Shown here: positions 43,706 through 56,310 of the stretch, in pieces
Layout of the letters: each line of letters starts with the position of its first letter
Numbering within the stretch: the stretch's first letter is position 1
Source: Artocarpus heterophyllus
Lineage: Eukaryota > Streptophyta > Magnoliopsida > Rosales > Moraceae
DNA: 64,000 nt
Direction of reading: 5' to 3'
Assembly (NCBI GenBank): GCA_025403435.1
Contig: CM046353.1
Location: 18,997,875 to 19,061,874, forward strand
Made by a program: the position numbers and the translations under genes
The notes under the pieces: generated by a model
What the model was told of the DNA's origin: nothing
What the model saw: only the letters and a program-made list of their open reading frames with translations
The model's database searches: none

Positions 43706-45009
43706 TAATCATTTTAATTTTTTAAATATTAGGACAAAAATTCAAATTTTAAAAATTGAATAAGGATATGTGTCTATGCATAATGTATCCATTATTAACG
43801 AGTGTATCGTGTCTTGTTCTTTCTCGATGCATTTTTATAAACTTAGGACCAAATAGTAAGAATTTGAAGGGTCTAAATAATACTCTTTTTTTAATAAATA
43901 AAATAAAATCACTCTAAAGAATAAAAAAATGTTAGAATAAAAAAGCATATTTGTTGTTCCTTGATCTCTCATAGCTGCTTTCACAGCAACAAACCTCGAG
44001 CTTTCCCCATCCATCTTTCTTGTGTGTTTAAACCAACAAACGTTGTATGCTTTCTCTGATCCACCAAAAAGATCTTTTCAATTTCGTAGCAATCAACCAT
44101 CATGTGTGTTTAGTGCCCTCCAGAAAATGTTGAAAGTAGAACCGATGTTAGCGTCCTTATTTTGCTTAAAGGAAATTACAGCAAGTTTATGTATACACAA
44201 GACGGTAGAAATAAGAAGAGCACCTCTAAATGTGGGACCCACTTTTTTGTGGCTGACGGGGTTCTGAAATACCATTTTTCATGCAAGAAACAAAAATGAT
44301 CTCAAGTGAGAGCCTCGAACGTACAGTAGCATTGTAAAAGTTCTCATCACAAAAGATTTCAAAAAAGTTAGTATCATAAGAAAGAAATGAAGAATATAAA
44401 CTTGAAAGGTAGTTTGTTTGTTTTTGTTTTTCTTTGTGCGAATAAACTTGAAGGGTGGTTGGGTACAAAAGAATGCCTCCTAGGCACTGTCAGTTCTAAA
44501 TTAGTAGTTTCGTTAAATCTGTTTTGATATGGTTGCAATGAGGTAAAAACACCTTTTCTTCTTTTCATACATCCCCATGATAGTGTGAAAAAACCTACTA
44601 TTAATAGAACACAAATTTTAAATCATGCGACATCGAAATCGTTGAGCAAAAATAAAAATTAAATGGAACTTATTGCAAAATTTGACAATTACAAACTGTA
44701 CTACATTGATGTATAAATTTATGTATTGGGTTAATTACATAATTAAACTCGTAGTTTTAATTATTTTTTTAATTATCTTTCTATTTTTAGAAACTATAAA
44801 GGTATCATCTGAATTTAAAAATAGATAAAAATAGATATTAGAAAAAAAATACTCTTAATTAGGCCGAATTTGCTTTTGAAAGATATTTTTCTTTTTAAGA
44901 AATTTTTCAAAAAATATTTTAATGTTCAAAAAACCATAAAACTTAAGATCTTTTTTCTTTGAAATTTAATGTTTTGTTTTAAGTTCTTTTATGCTTTTAA
45001 ATATATATA
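43706..45009. other. Non-coding part of unit A
   Basis: Holds copy 2 of the dispersed block (about 43,860-44,420) and A/T-rich sequence. No gene is supported. The same order occurs in unit B at 53,940-55,240. Confidence 0.6.
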
Positions 45010-45168
45010 GGCCCCATTTGACATTGTTTGGAGAGTTTTTAGAAATATTTTTGTATATTTTTTGAGGTAAAAATTTCAAAAATATTATCAGCATAATTCT
45101 TGAAAAATTCTCATTTTTCAAAACAAAACCATTTTCACCTAATTTGAAAACACTATCCAACGGGCCCA
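45010..45168. mobile_element. MITE with GGCCC-TTTG ends, unit A
   Basis: It starts GGCCCCATTTGACA and ends TCCAACGGGCCC, so the ends are inverted repeats (unit B copy 55,241-55,397 reads GGCCCCGTTTGATA … TACCAAACGGGCCC). The inside is an imperfect palindrome. No clear TSD. Superfamily uncertain. Confidence 0.65.
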
Positions 45169-45950
45169 ATAGTATTTTTCACAATTGTTTTAGAGTTTTA
45201 TTGCTTTGCCTAATTTTTTCTATTCATAAGGATGAAATTGAAACAAGTTTTTTAAACTCGAAAGATAGAGGGACAAATTGCAAAATTAATCAAAACTAGA
45301 AGTTATAGTTATGTAATTAACTCTTTATTTATTTATTTAAAAGAAAAGGTTGTGATGGGGAACAAAGAATATTATTAGAACCCTTAGATCTTAATCCAAA
45401 GATTAAAATAGATAAAGGAGTATCAACCTAAAACAGAACATATTAAACACGATTCAAAACAAAAACAAAAAAACCCCTATCTTAAAAAAAAAAAATTCTC
45501 TCTTTAATCTTTCTCCTCCTCTCCGATGACTCCTCCAAGCATAGAACATCACTCAACAAACAAGAACTTAACCTTTAGAGCCATAAAAAACTTAACTGCA
45601 TAGAGGACTAAAAACAAGAACTTCTTCAAACACATGATATAATAAATCACCCATAATAATCCTAATTAATAAATTCAACCACACAGATGACAAACAAACA
45701 AGTTCTACAAATATTTTTTTAGCCAAAAAATAAACTTTTACAAATAAGGAATAGAGAGCGCCGCCATCCCTTTGTTGTGCTAGCCAAGCCTGGTCACAAA
45801 GCTCCCTTGTTGCGCTTGCCCCTCCTCCACACTAGCCAAGCCCTTATGCAACCATCCCTCAATGATGCAAATCCAAATCTGGCCTTGAAGCCCTCAAAAA
45901 CACCGACGAATCCTAATCCTCTCCATCCATGGCGTCATGAGAAAAACGAC

Positions 45951-46080
45951 TTAATCTTGGATGAGAGTAATGGAGATTTGAAGATCTCAAATTTTGGCCT
46001 CTCAACCTTTCCGAAACAGCTCCAGAACAATAAGTTGCTCCACACCCAGTGTGGGGCTTGTCACCTGAGAAGATCGTTCA
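45951..46080 (+). pseudogene. Captured CIPK-type kinase fragment, unit A
   Basis: About 40 residues read [35 protein letters not shown], which matches the catalytic-loop/DFG/activation-segment part of CBL-interacting protein kinases (LLLDE-G-LKVSDFGLSA… LLHT-CGTPAYVAPE). The DFG Asp is Asn and the APE end is gone. No other kinase domain is near. The surrounding Ala/Pro-rich reading 45,777-45,940 is not recognised. It is a fragment with no kinase activity. Confidence 0.75.
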
Positions 46081-47520
46081 TCGTAGTGGTAAGCATGAAA
46101 TGATGAGGTCTAATGATGACGGCAATGTTTGGAAGGGGTAGAGTCGCCGACGGTGTCTATAGGGGAAGATTCTCATGCTTTAATTTTTAGTGTTAGGATT
46201 TGGAGATGGTTTTAAATCAAGGGCTGAGATTAAAAATTTTTTTAAAAGTGATAATTGGGATTTATTTGGGTAAAAGCTATTACTTTAAATAAATTTTGTG
46301 TATTTAGTAAAGTAAATAAATCTAATATGTGTGAGCTTATTTAACTCATTATAAATTTACTTGTTTTTCATTACTAGATTGAGATCTAAAGGACAAAAAA
46401 AGTTCTCTACTAGTGAAAAATTTTAATACCCTCCACCATTGACTCTTCCTTATTAAAAATGCCAACTACAAGATTCATCATCTTCTATTTCGAAATAGCT
46501 CGTGCAGAACATGATGTAATATGTGATAATTCTACTTGCAATGATGAAGGTAGGAGAATTTGTGAAATGACGTTATTTTCACTACAAAGGGTTTAACTAC
46601 TCCTTAATCATTCAAAAAAAAAAAAATATTCCCCACATCATTTACTGTCCCCAAAATTCAGCTATAAATTAATATATAATATATTTATAATAATGCCTAT
46701 ACATTTATAAGGTATTTGATAAATAAGTTTAAATTTATTAGTTCGAAATCAAATATTATAATATATGTAAAAGCTTTATATTGTAATATATTTTTGTTTT
46801 ATGCTATAGCTATATGAGAGTTTTATATTATTTGCTGCTTACACTTGTGCGTTCAACTAAGCATATAAAAATTGCAATTTTGAAGGTTTTACTTATACAA
46901 TGGTGATGATATCCCCATTAGTCTGATGTTGGAAATGATTATTGTCATTATTTCATATTCCACTTCAATCTTTATCACTTTTGAACAATTATTGTAATTT
47001 ATTTCTTGAAGCTTGTTGGACACTAGGATTATCATTTAAGAATTCTTGCTTAGGTAGATTTGATTAATCTGGCCTCCAAGATAACATTCTCTCTCTTCAT
47101 AGATGTGTTCTGATATGATGGCGTTGACCGCTCTTTTATCTTTTTTAGGGTAAGTTTTTCTAATTCACCTTTTTTTTGTGTGGTTGGCACCTTGAAAATC
47201 TTATCAAGAAAGGGAGGAAAACACACAAGAGGCTTAACGTGTATTTCTCATTGGTTAACTAAAATAAGGAAGGTGAGACAAGAATGTCAAACTTGATTGT
47301 AATGTTTTTCTAATACCAAGTCGAAAAGCAGTTTCTTCAATTAAGTGACGCAATTAATATATAAACAGGGTAAATTATACTGCTTTTTCTGTGTTTTACT
47401 CAAATTATAGAGACACTTTTTACACCAAAACTAATCACAGTTATACCTCTTGGCCTTAACACTATTAATTTATGTTTGAAATGACAAAAATACCTTATTT
47501 AGTCTTAACACTATTAAAGG
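46081..47520. other. Terminal non-coding block of unit A
   Basis: No gene. About 46,373-46,665 is present here but absent at the matching place in unit B (about 56,594), either an insertion in A or a deletion in B. The block 46,906-47,507 recurs at 56,822-57,418 and 57,724-58,318. Confidence 0.65.
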
Positions 47521-48210
47521 GGATATAGTACTTTAGGATGAGCTGAATATAATTTTTAAGGAACATAATTTTAAAAAAGATAAAATATAATTTTTATAAA
47601 ATTTTATATACAATATTAAAAAAAATTTTAGAGGAAACGGTTGTCCACTTCGTCAGTATGGCTATGCTCCTGCATGGAAGGATAAGATACAAACGCACAA
47701 AAAGTCCATAACTAATTGCCAAACACAAGTTTGCTTGTTTGGTTTTCTATTTAAAAAAAAAAAAAACCTTTCATCCTTTTGTTTACTCTAGTCTAAAAAA
47801 TTCAACTTGGCAGATGTCTAATTGTAAATTGTCTTTTTAAAAAAAAAAACTTTTAGCTAATCAGTTGTTTTTGTTATGGGGACGAGCATGCTCCTACTGA
47901 CCAAGAAAATACTGCGTTCTTGTTAATTATTTGTTCATATTCTCTCAGAAATAGACATTCGCCCCAATTAAAACTTTTAATAGCTTACGCTTGTTGACCA
48001 AGATAGCTTGGATTCTTCCAAATTGACTAATCAACTAGTGATGAAGATTTCTTGCTTTACATGTGGTGTTGTACCATCGGCGCACGGGTTCTTTTCAATC
48101 TAGTCGTCGTTGTTATCTCTAATAAAACCTTTTTTTTTTTGGCAATCTTATTTTATACCCTTTCAGTAAAATGGGTTCACTTTAACTCCAGATCACGAAA
48201 ACATTACAAT

Positions 48211-48810
48211 TAGGGGTGGCAAAACGGGTTTGTGGGTCGGGTTCGTGTTGGATTGGAGTTAATTTTTACAAAATTAGGTCGACACTAACCCGACCCGTGA
48301 CCCGAACGGGTTGAGAATTCTCAACCATAACCCGACCCGTTTTGATACGGGTTGACACGAACCCGACCCGTGTCAACCCGTTTCTTATGCACAGTGTTAA
48401 AAAATAATAACCCGTAACCCGATTTTGACCCGTAACCCGATTTTGACCCGTAACCCGCCTCTAACCCGCCCACATTAATATATATAATATTAAAAAAAAA
48501 TAAAATTAGAAGAGTTTCATACCACTTTAACAAGAAGATGAGTGATAAGAGAGGTAGGATTTGATATTTTAAGAGCTTATATTATATATGAAATAATATT
48601 AATTTTTTAAAAGTTAATTAATTAAATACGGGTCAGAAACGGGTCATTTTAGTGTCAGACGGGTTGACCCGAACACGACCCGTTTTTTGACGGGTCAGTT
48701 TCGGGTCGACACTAAAATGACCCGTGGTCAAATTTTTCGACACTAACCCGCAAAAAAGCGTGTCGGATTCGTGTCGTGTCGTCGTGTCGCAACCCGTATT
48801 GCCGGCCCTA
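48211..48810. mobile_element. Non-autonomous hAT element, unit B only (600 bp)
   Basis: The 8-bp TSD ATTACAAT lies at 48203-48210 and 48811-48818. Unit A has a single copy at the empty site (about 28,044-28,051). Ends are TAGGGGTGGCAAAACGGG and, reverse-complemented, TAGGGCCGGCAATACGGG. Subterminal ACCCG/CGGGT repeats include a tandem 18-bp unit (cccgtaacccgattttga) at 48,411-48,465. No transposase. Confidence 0.93.
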
Positions 48811-49094
48811 ATTACAATCCGTTCATCTGACAATTACAATTGTTCGAAAATAGTTTTTCTTTACCGTATCATAAAAAAATTGGATAAATTACACCCTGAG
48901 TGCCATTGGCAAAACCAAAAATTTTGTTCAATTGAGACACGATAAAAAAAAAAAAAAGAATAAAAGACAGTATAACTTTCCTTACGAAATAGGAAGCATT
49001 TTAAATTTAAAAAATGAAAATTTAAATTTCAAAAATCGAGTTAGGTCACCTGTTCACATATAATGTATTGTCTCTCCTCAATTCATGAGCACAT

Positions 49095-49250
49095 TGACCC
49101 CGTTTAGTTTCGTTCTCAGAATTTTTGAAAATATTTTCGTACGTTTTGGAGACAAAAATTTTAAAAACACTTACAGCTCAATTCTAAAAAATTTTCTATT
49201 TTTCAAAACAAAAACATTTTTACCTATTTTAAAAATAATACCAAACGGCC
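49095..49250. mobile_element. MITE-like element, unit B copy
   Basis: Almost identical to 28,352-28,508, with the same CCCCGTTT and AAACGG ends. It came with the duplication. Confidence 0.55.
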
Positions 49251-49869
49251 TTAATTGTGTCTCGTTTTTTTTCTCAATGTATTTTCCATAAATTGAGACG
49301 GGGTAGTTAGAATTCTTAGATCTAAATATCACTCTTTTTTAATAAAATAAAATAAAACTACTCTAAAGAATAAAATAATATAAAAAAAACAGAGTAAAAA
49401 GCATATTTGTTGTCCATTGATCTCATCGTAGCTACATTCACAGCAACAAATCTCAAGCTTTCCCCAATCCATCTTTCTTGTGCGTTTGAACCAACAAAAC
49501 CTTAGCTTGTATGACTTTCTCTGATCCACCAGAAAGATCTTTTCAATGTCAAAGCAGTCAACCAGCACGTGTGTTTAGTGCCATGTAAAAAATGTTGAAA
49601 GTAGAATGGATGTTTGCGTCCTGAACTTGCTTAAAGAATACAGCAAACTTTATGTATACACACGAGATGCAGAATCGGATATTAGACAGTCAAACACTAT
49701 ACAAGACAAAAAAGGATCCAAAGTCAGAGGCTTGAACGTACAGTAGCAGTAAAAAAATTCTCGTCACCAAAGTTTTCAAAGAAGTTAATATCATAAGGAA
49801 ATGAAGAATGTAAACTTGATGGGCAACAAGTACAAAAGATTAGAATACGGAATGGATAGTAACAAATAA

Positions 49870-50560
49870 TCTCTCAAATTGTTTGAAATCAAGGACACAC
49901 TTGAAAAAAAAATGTACAATTTTTCAAGAATTAAAAAAAAAACAATTTTTTGGAGGCAAGGAAGTGGTGCAGCGGCGTTGCAACATAGAGTGGAAGGGAG
50001 CTGGTACGACTGCACTCGTCATGTTGCACTGTCGCGCCAACTTGTTAACTCTCGGCGCTGCAATGCCAGCTCGAATTTCTGGATATTGTGATGCTGAAAC
50101 ATTGTGTCTTTTGAATTGTTAAGTTCATTGGTTGTATTTCATGCAAAACTAAATACCTATTATAAACAAACTTATTTGTTGGAATAGATGTGTAGATTTA
50201 CGAAAAGATACCTTTACGTGAAGGTTGCATGTGTTGTAAAGTTGCACAGGTTCATGAAATGATACTTTTGCATTTCACTAAATCTCAAGAAAAATTTCAA
50301 ATTTCATATCTTGTTCTGGAATACCATATTATTGCTAGATATAGTGTTTAAAGGTCTGTCATATCTTGGGAGTAATTTATCATTAAAACCCATTAGTAAA
50401 CTTTGTAGTGGGAATAAATAAAACCTTAAGAAAAGTATTACTATACGACTTAAACCTGTCCTTTATTTCCAAATTTTTCTCACTTTCATTTCTTGTTTCT
50501 ACCCACAAAGTCTTTAACAATCTCAAGGTTTTATTCTCTACAAGGGAGGTCGAGAAAATT
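49870..50560 (+). mobile_element. Copia-type LTR/leader, unit B
   Basis: Matches 29,130-29,820 with few changes and leads directly into the gag start at 50,561. LTR ends not resolved. Confidence 0.5.
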
Positions 50561-51302
50561 ATGACCGCTTTTCTCAATCCAAATGTCCAACTTGATTTGT
50601 TTGATGGAACCAAATTCACTTGCTTGAAAGGAAAATTATTTTTCGTTTTCATCGTGCTCAAGTTTGCCTACATCATTGATTCAAAGTTGGAGCCTCTTCC
50701 AGAGCCAAAGTATGATGATTCCATGAAGTCAAGGCCAGAAGGAAGAAGCGTGAAGACGAGAAAGTCAAGTGTCGGGGTTATATTCTTAAGATACTTTTAG
50801 ATAGACTTTAGATCTCTGCAACTCGATGCAATCACTAGTGAAAATATGAAATGCACTTAAGTATAAATACAAGATCGAAAACGAAGCTTCGAACAAATTC
50901 CTTATTCTGAAATATGTGGAATTTTCTATGGTAGATTCAAAGTTCCTTCTTGATCAAATACACCATTTATAAGTTCTTGTTACAAAGCTTCATCAATTGA
51001 AAATATAAATTTCTAAATCATTATAGGTGGGGGAAAAGTTAGAACGGTTATAGAAAGAAACTCCTTCATATGAGAGAACATAATGTTAGAGGAATTCCAA
51101 AACACTTGAAGATCGAAGAGGAGACTAAGTCTTGTGATTGCAAAGGGAAAATTTTAGATTCTACTAAGGTTAATGTCGCCAAAGCAAATAAATTTCATAA
51201 GAACTTTGAAGTCAATAAAGACTAGAACTTCAAAAAGTCCGGTAATGGCCAGAAATTTTTTTTAGAATTTGTTTCTTTTACCAAAAGAAAGGTCATCATC
51301 AA
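50561..51302 (+). pseudogene. Copia gag, unit B
   Basis: ATG at 50,561 opens MTAFLNPNVQLDLFDGTKFTCLKGKLFFVFIVLKFAYIID, then Pro-rich EPK, and continues past the site where unit A has the gypsy insertion (here intact near 50,745-50,755). Stops appear soon after (about 50,800). It ends where a solo LTR is inserted. The site proves the pre-insertion state of the unit A locus. Confidence 0.72.
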
Positions 51303-52818
51303 TGTAACGTCCCCCCTTACGGACGCCACAGATATCGTTACATTTATTTCTTAAAACTTTTAAGCTTAGGATAAACTATATGATTGAAACTTTATTTGGA
51401 AAACAAACCCAGGATCCATGCATACATTTTTTTTTTATAATTTCTTAATCATAAACATTCTATAAATAGTTGCCATTATCATTGTAAATTAAATTAACTT
51501 TTTTTTTAAACATCTTTAAAATCTGCATACATAGTTCGGCAGGCCGAACTAGATCAGTAGACCAATGTTCAACCATCGGCAGGCCACCCGAGGTTTTGCA
51601 AAATAGGGTTTCAAAATTAATAAAATCTGCAAGCCGATACTGGGCAAGCGACAGGCCGATTATTTCATCGGCAATCCAACCAGTAATGATCGACAGGCCG
51701 ACCGACTATTAAAAAAAAATTAATTTTTAAACATGTTCCACTACTTCAAGGTGTGGAAACATTATACTCAAAAAGAAATAAAAAAAAATAAAACATAGTT
51801 TGTAAGTTTTAAAAAGTTCTTTCTTGGCGTCTTTTCAATCCATCTTGCATAGCTCACACACCTTTCCTTGGCCTCCACCTAATCCATTATCTTCTTACCC
51901 TTATTTGTATAGTTTACTTAACCTTAATTTGTAGGTGACGTTGCCGCGATCTCGATGTGCTCGCTCCTCAAAACAATCCTTAAGCTTTACTTGGATTCAT
52001 CCCAACAAAAATTAAAATTTTCTTTTAAGTATTTGCAAGAAAATAATGGAGCGAAGAAGGAGAAGAAAATGTGGAGAAAGAAAGAGAAAGAGAGAGTGTT
52101 TCTGAGAGAATTTTTGAGAGAAAAAGAAAGTAATAGTGAGAGGCTGTTTACGTGAAAATGAAAATAATGTAAAAGGGAAACTCACCTTCTCTATAATTAT
52201 CAGAAATTTTCTGACTAAAAATTGGGCAAAATTCACGTGGGAAAATGAGGGAATTTGGGAAAGTCAATTTGATTTGCTTATCTTACCATATTTCACCTCT
52301 ACAAAAATGGGAAACCATATCAATTAATCTAATCAACCTAAAAGTCAAACATTCAATTTTCTAAAATAAGGATTTCAAGCCAAAAATATGCCAATCAATC
52401 AGAACTAATCATTCCAATCATATCCAATCACAATAATCATCCTTGTCACAAATTTTGAAAAAATTTATGCTGATTGCTCGTCAGTCATCTTCGGCCTGTC
52501 AAAACCGTGAGGTCCGGCCTGCTAATCATATACATCGGTCTGCCGTTCCGTGAAAGACAATTTGGCCTATTGAACTTGAAGGTTCGGCCTACCGATCTAC
52601 CCTAACACACTAAAATTCATCAAAGCATTAAATTATTTCCAAAATCATTATTAAACACACCACGTAAATGACATGAACACTTGAGCAAATCGATTTCACG
52701 TCACCGTCATCTGTTATAGCACTTAAAATAAAATAGTTAATATCATAACACATAACAATAAAGAAATTACTTAACATCGTTATTCTTCTTGTACATGAAA
52801 AATTTGGCGGGTGTTACA
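51303..52818 (-). mobile_element. Solo LTR (minus orientation) in copia remnant, unit B
   Basis: It begins TGTAACGTCCCCCCTTACGG and ends GGCGGGTGTTACA, the reverse complement of the ends of 36,333-39,238, so it is the same family in the opposite orientation and about 1.4 kb shorter. Flanks are ATCAA and ATAAA, an imperfect TSD. Unit A has the empty site (about 42,610-42,625). Palindrome clusters lie near both ends (51,534-51,710 and 52,487-52,600). Confidence 0.88.
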
Positions 52819-53071
52819 ATAAAATGATTGTAGGTACAAGAAAAAGAATGAAGAAATTAACTCTAAGAAGGCCAATGCCTTTGAAGACAAATCTAAAGAT
52901 ATTTGTGTGATGGTTTCAAAGATGCAAATTTGCATGATTATTGAGGTAAACATGGTTGTAACTACAAAGTTCTCCAATTGGTGGCTTGATTCCGGTACAA
53001 TTATTTACGTTTGTAACGTCAAGAATTTGTTCTTATCTTATACAATGGAAAAAAGAACAAACAATTCTCAT
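52819..53071 (+). pseudogene. Copia zinc region and protease start, unit B
   Basis: Reads NWWLDSGTIIYVCN at about 52,975-53,018, with the active site D-S-G-T instead of D-S-G-A. A deletion follows before the MITE at 53,072. Confidence 0.7.
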
Positions 53072-53350
53072 TAGGAGTGCTCACGAAATCCATCCATCTG
53101 TGAAATTTGCCCAATCCAATTCAATCGGAAAGTTTTGAATTGAATTAGGAAAAGTTTTGGATTAGTAACGGATTGTAAAAATCCTAATCCAAAGGTTTTG
53201 GATTGGATAACAGATCAAGGAATTCTCAATCCATCCAATCTGTCAATTCAAAATCCTGTATATATATATATATATATCTCTCTCTCTCTTATAACTTTGA
53301 ATTGTTTTGAAGTTTTAAGTACTGTTAATGAATGAACAATACTTTACTTT

Positions 53351-53390
<40 letters not shown>

Positions 53391-53726
53391 AGGCTTGATT
53401 TTAAGTTTCATTGAAGCTAGTAATGATTGGCTGTAGCAAATTTAGCTTTATTAAGCTATTTTATATTATGGATTCTTTATTTAGATTATTGATGTTGAAA
53501 AAATTAGCCTTCAATATTCTTCTTCTTCGTTTTTTTTTTTAATGTTATAGCTTAATATGTGAATCCATGAATCAAATTCGAAGGTTTTGAATCTGATTGC
53601 AGATTAAGATTTTTCTTTTGAAGGTTTTAGATCGGATTAAAAATTGAGATTTTATCAATTCAAAGGTTTTGTACTGGATTGCACATTAACCTTAAATTTG
53701 TAAAATCTAATCTATGGACATCCCTA
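53072..53726. mobile_element. hAT-type MITE in copia protease, unit B
   Basis: TSD ATTCTCAT/GTTCTCAT at 53064-53071 and 53727-53734 (one mismatch). Ends TAGGAGTG and TAGGGATG. Longer than the A copy mainly through a (TA)n/(TC)n stretch (53,261-53,288) and a poly(T) run (53,357-53,386). Confidence 0.9.
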
Positions 53727-53939
53727 GTTCTCATGGAGAATCATAACACAATGATTGTTGCCGGGAAAGAAATTTTGGAGATTTTGTTTACTTTAGGAAA
53801 GAAAATGACATTGAATAATGTATTTCATGTACCAGATATTAAAAAGAATCTTGTATCTACAAGTCTTATGTGTAAGTACAAACTCAAAATGTACTTGAGG
53901 GTGACAATTGTATTATTTCAAAAAACTGGGCCAAAATAG
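53727..53939 (+). pseudogene. Copia protease end, unit B
   Basis: ENHNTMIVAGKEILEILFTLGKKMTLNNVFHVPDIKKNLVSTSLMC, equivalent to 43,493-43,705. Truncated thereafter, as in unit A. Confidence 0.75.
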
Positions 53940-55240
53940 TAATCATTTTAATTTTTTAAATATTAGGACATAAATTTAAATTTTAAAAATTGAACAAGGA
54001 TATGTGTCTACGCATAATGTATCCATTATTAACCAGTGTATCGTATCTTGTTTTTTCTCGATGCATTTTTATAGACTTAGGACCAGATTGTGAGAATTTT
54101 AAGGGTCTAAATAATACTTTTTTTTAATAAATAAAATAAAATCACTAGAAATAATTAAAGAAAAAGTTAAAATAAAAAACATATTTGTTGTTCCTTGATC
54201 TCATCATAGGTGCTTTCATAGCAACAAATCTCGAGCTTTCTTCATCCATCTTTCTTGTGTGTTTGAACCAACAAGCCTTGTATGCTTTCTCTGATCCACC
54301 AAAAAGATCTTTTCAATTTCCAGCAATCAACTAGCACGTGTGTTTAGTACCCTCTAGAAAATGTTGAAAGTAGAACGGACGTTTGCGTCCTTATTTTGCT
54401 TAAAGGAAATTGCAGCAAGTTTATGTATACACAAGAGACGTTGAATCAGATATTTGAAACTCAAACACAGTAGAAAGAAGAAGAGCACCTCTATAGGTGG
54501 GACCCACTTTTTGTGGCTAATGGGGTTCTGAAATACCATTTTTCATGCAAGAAACAAAAATGATCCCAATTGAGAGCTCGAACGTACAGTGGCATTATAA
54601 AAGTACTCATCACAAAAGATTTCAAAAAAGTTAGTATCATAAAAAAGAAATGAAGAATATAAACTTCAAAGGTAGTTTGTTTGTTTTTGTTTTTCTTTGT
54701 GCGAATAAACTTGAAGGGTGGTTGGCTACAAAAGAATGCCTCCTGGGCACCGTCGGTTCTAAATTAGTAGTTTCATAAAATCCGTTTTGATACGGTGCAA
54801 TGAGGTGAAAACACCTTTTCTTCTTATTAATAGAACACAAATTTTAAATCATGCGACATCGAAATCGTTAAACAAAAATAAAAATTAAACGGAACTTATT
54901 GCAAATTTTGACAATTAAAAACTATACTACACCGATATATAAATTTATTTATTGGGTTAATTATATAATTATAACTCGTAGTTTCAATTATTTTTCAATT
55001 TATATTTCTATTTTTAGAAATTATAAATGTATTATTTGAATTTGAAAATAGATAAAAGTAGATATTAGAAAAAAAAATACTCTTAATTAGACCGAATTTG
55101 CTTTTGAAAGATATTTTCTTTTTAAGCAACTTTTTTAAAAATATTTTAATGTTTAAAAAACCATAAAACTAAAGATCTTTTTTTTTTTTTTGAAATTTAA
55201 TGTTTTGTTTTAAGTTCTTTTATGCTTTTAAATATATATA
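53940..55240. other. Non-coding part of unit B
   Basis: Contains dispersed block copy 4 (about 54,090-54,670) and A/T-rich sequence. No gene supported. Confidence 0.6.
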
Positions 55241-55397
55241 GGCCCCGTTTGATATTGTTGGAGAGTTTTTAGAAATGTTTTTGTGCATTTTTTGAAGCAA
55301 AAATTTCAAAAATATTCTTAACACAATTTTCAAAAAATTCTTATTTTTCAAAACAAAACAATTTTCATCTAATTTGAAAACACTACCAAACGGGCCC
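55241..55397. mobile_element. MITE with GGCCC-TTTG ends, unit B
   Basis: Starts GGCCCCGTTTGATA and ends TACCAAACGGGCCC; equivalent to 45,010-45,168. Better end symmetry than the A copy. Confidence 0.68.
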
Positions 55398-56176
55398 AAT
55401 AGTATTTTTCACAATTGTTTAAGGGTTATATTGCTTTGCCCAATTTTTTCTGTTTATAGGGATAAAATTGAAATAAGTTTTTTAAACTCAAAAGATGGAG
55501 GGACAAATTACAAAATTGGTTAAAACTAAGAGTTATAGTTATGTAATTAACCCTTTATTTATTTATTTAAAGGAAAAGGTTGTGATGGGGAACAATATTT
55601 TTAGAACCCTTAAATCTTAATCCAACTATTAAAATAGATAAAGGAGTATCAACCTAAAATAGAACCTATTAAACAGGATTCAAAACAAAAACAAAAAAAC
55701 CCTTATCTTAAAAGAAAATTTTCTCTCTTCAATCTTTCTCCTCCTCTCCGATGAGTCCTCTCAGCATAGAACATCACTCAACAAACAAGAACTTAAACTT
55801 TAGAGCAAAAAAAAAAAAACTGCATAGAGGACTAAAAGCAAGAACTTCTTCAAACACATGATCTAATAAATCACCCACAATAATCCTAATTAATAAATTC
55901 AACCACACAAACGACAAGCAAACAAGTTCCACAAATATTTTTTTAAGTGAAAAAAGAAACTTTTGCAAATAAGGAATAGAGAGTGCCGCCATCCCTCTGT
56001 TGTGCTAGCCAAGCCCGGTCACAAAGCTCCCTTGTTACACTTGCCCCTCCTCCACACTAGCCAAGCCCCGTTGCAACCATCCATCAATGACGCAAACCCA
56101 AATTTGGCCTTGAAGCCCTCAAAAAACACTGACGAATCCTAATCCTCTCCATCCATGGTGTTACGAGAAAAACGAG

Positions 56177-56310
56177 TTAATCTTGGACGAAAGTAATGGA
56201 GATTTGAAGGTCTCAAATTTTGGCCTCTCGACCTTGCTGAAACAGCTCCAGAACAATAAGTTGCTCCACACCCAGTGTGGGCCTTGTCACCTGTGAAGAT
56301 CGTTCATCGT
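56177..56310 (+). pseudogene. Captured CIPK-type kinase fragment, unit B
   Basis: Reads [38 protein letters not shown] then a stop. Same position and same N-for-D change in the DFG motif as in unit A, so the fragment was captured before the duplication. Confidence 0.74.

Larger units (their letters stand above)
26580..47520. repeat. Unit A of an approximately 8-kb tandem duplication
   Basis: After removing insertions (hAT 27142-27968, gypsy 30016-42069), the order of blocks is the same as in 47,520-57,420: A/T repeat, MITE, CTTTCC-block, copia LTR, gag, protease with hAT MITE, CTTTCC-block again, second MITE, kinase fragment, terminal block. The A/B join is at about 47,507-47,521, where unit A leaves the common sequence after 'agtctta' and the unit start 'gatatagta.ttta' reappears. 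Confidence 0.88.

Noticed and set aside
52012..52327. Lys/Glu-rich and Phe/Leu-rich open stretches on both strands
   Set aside because: They arise from the purine-rich tract of the minus-oriented solo LTR, the counterpart of the CT tract at 37,030-37,080.
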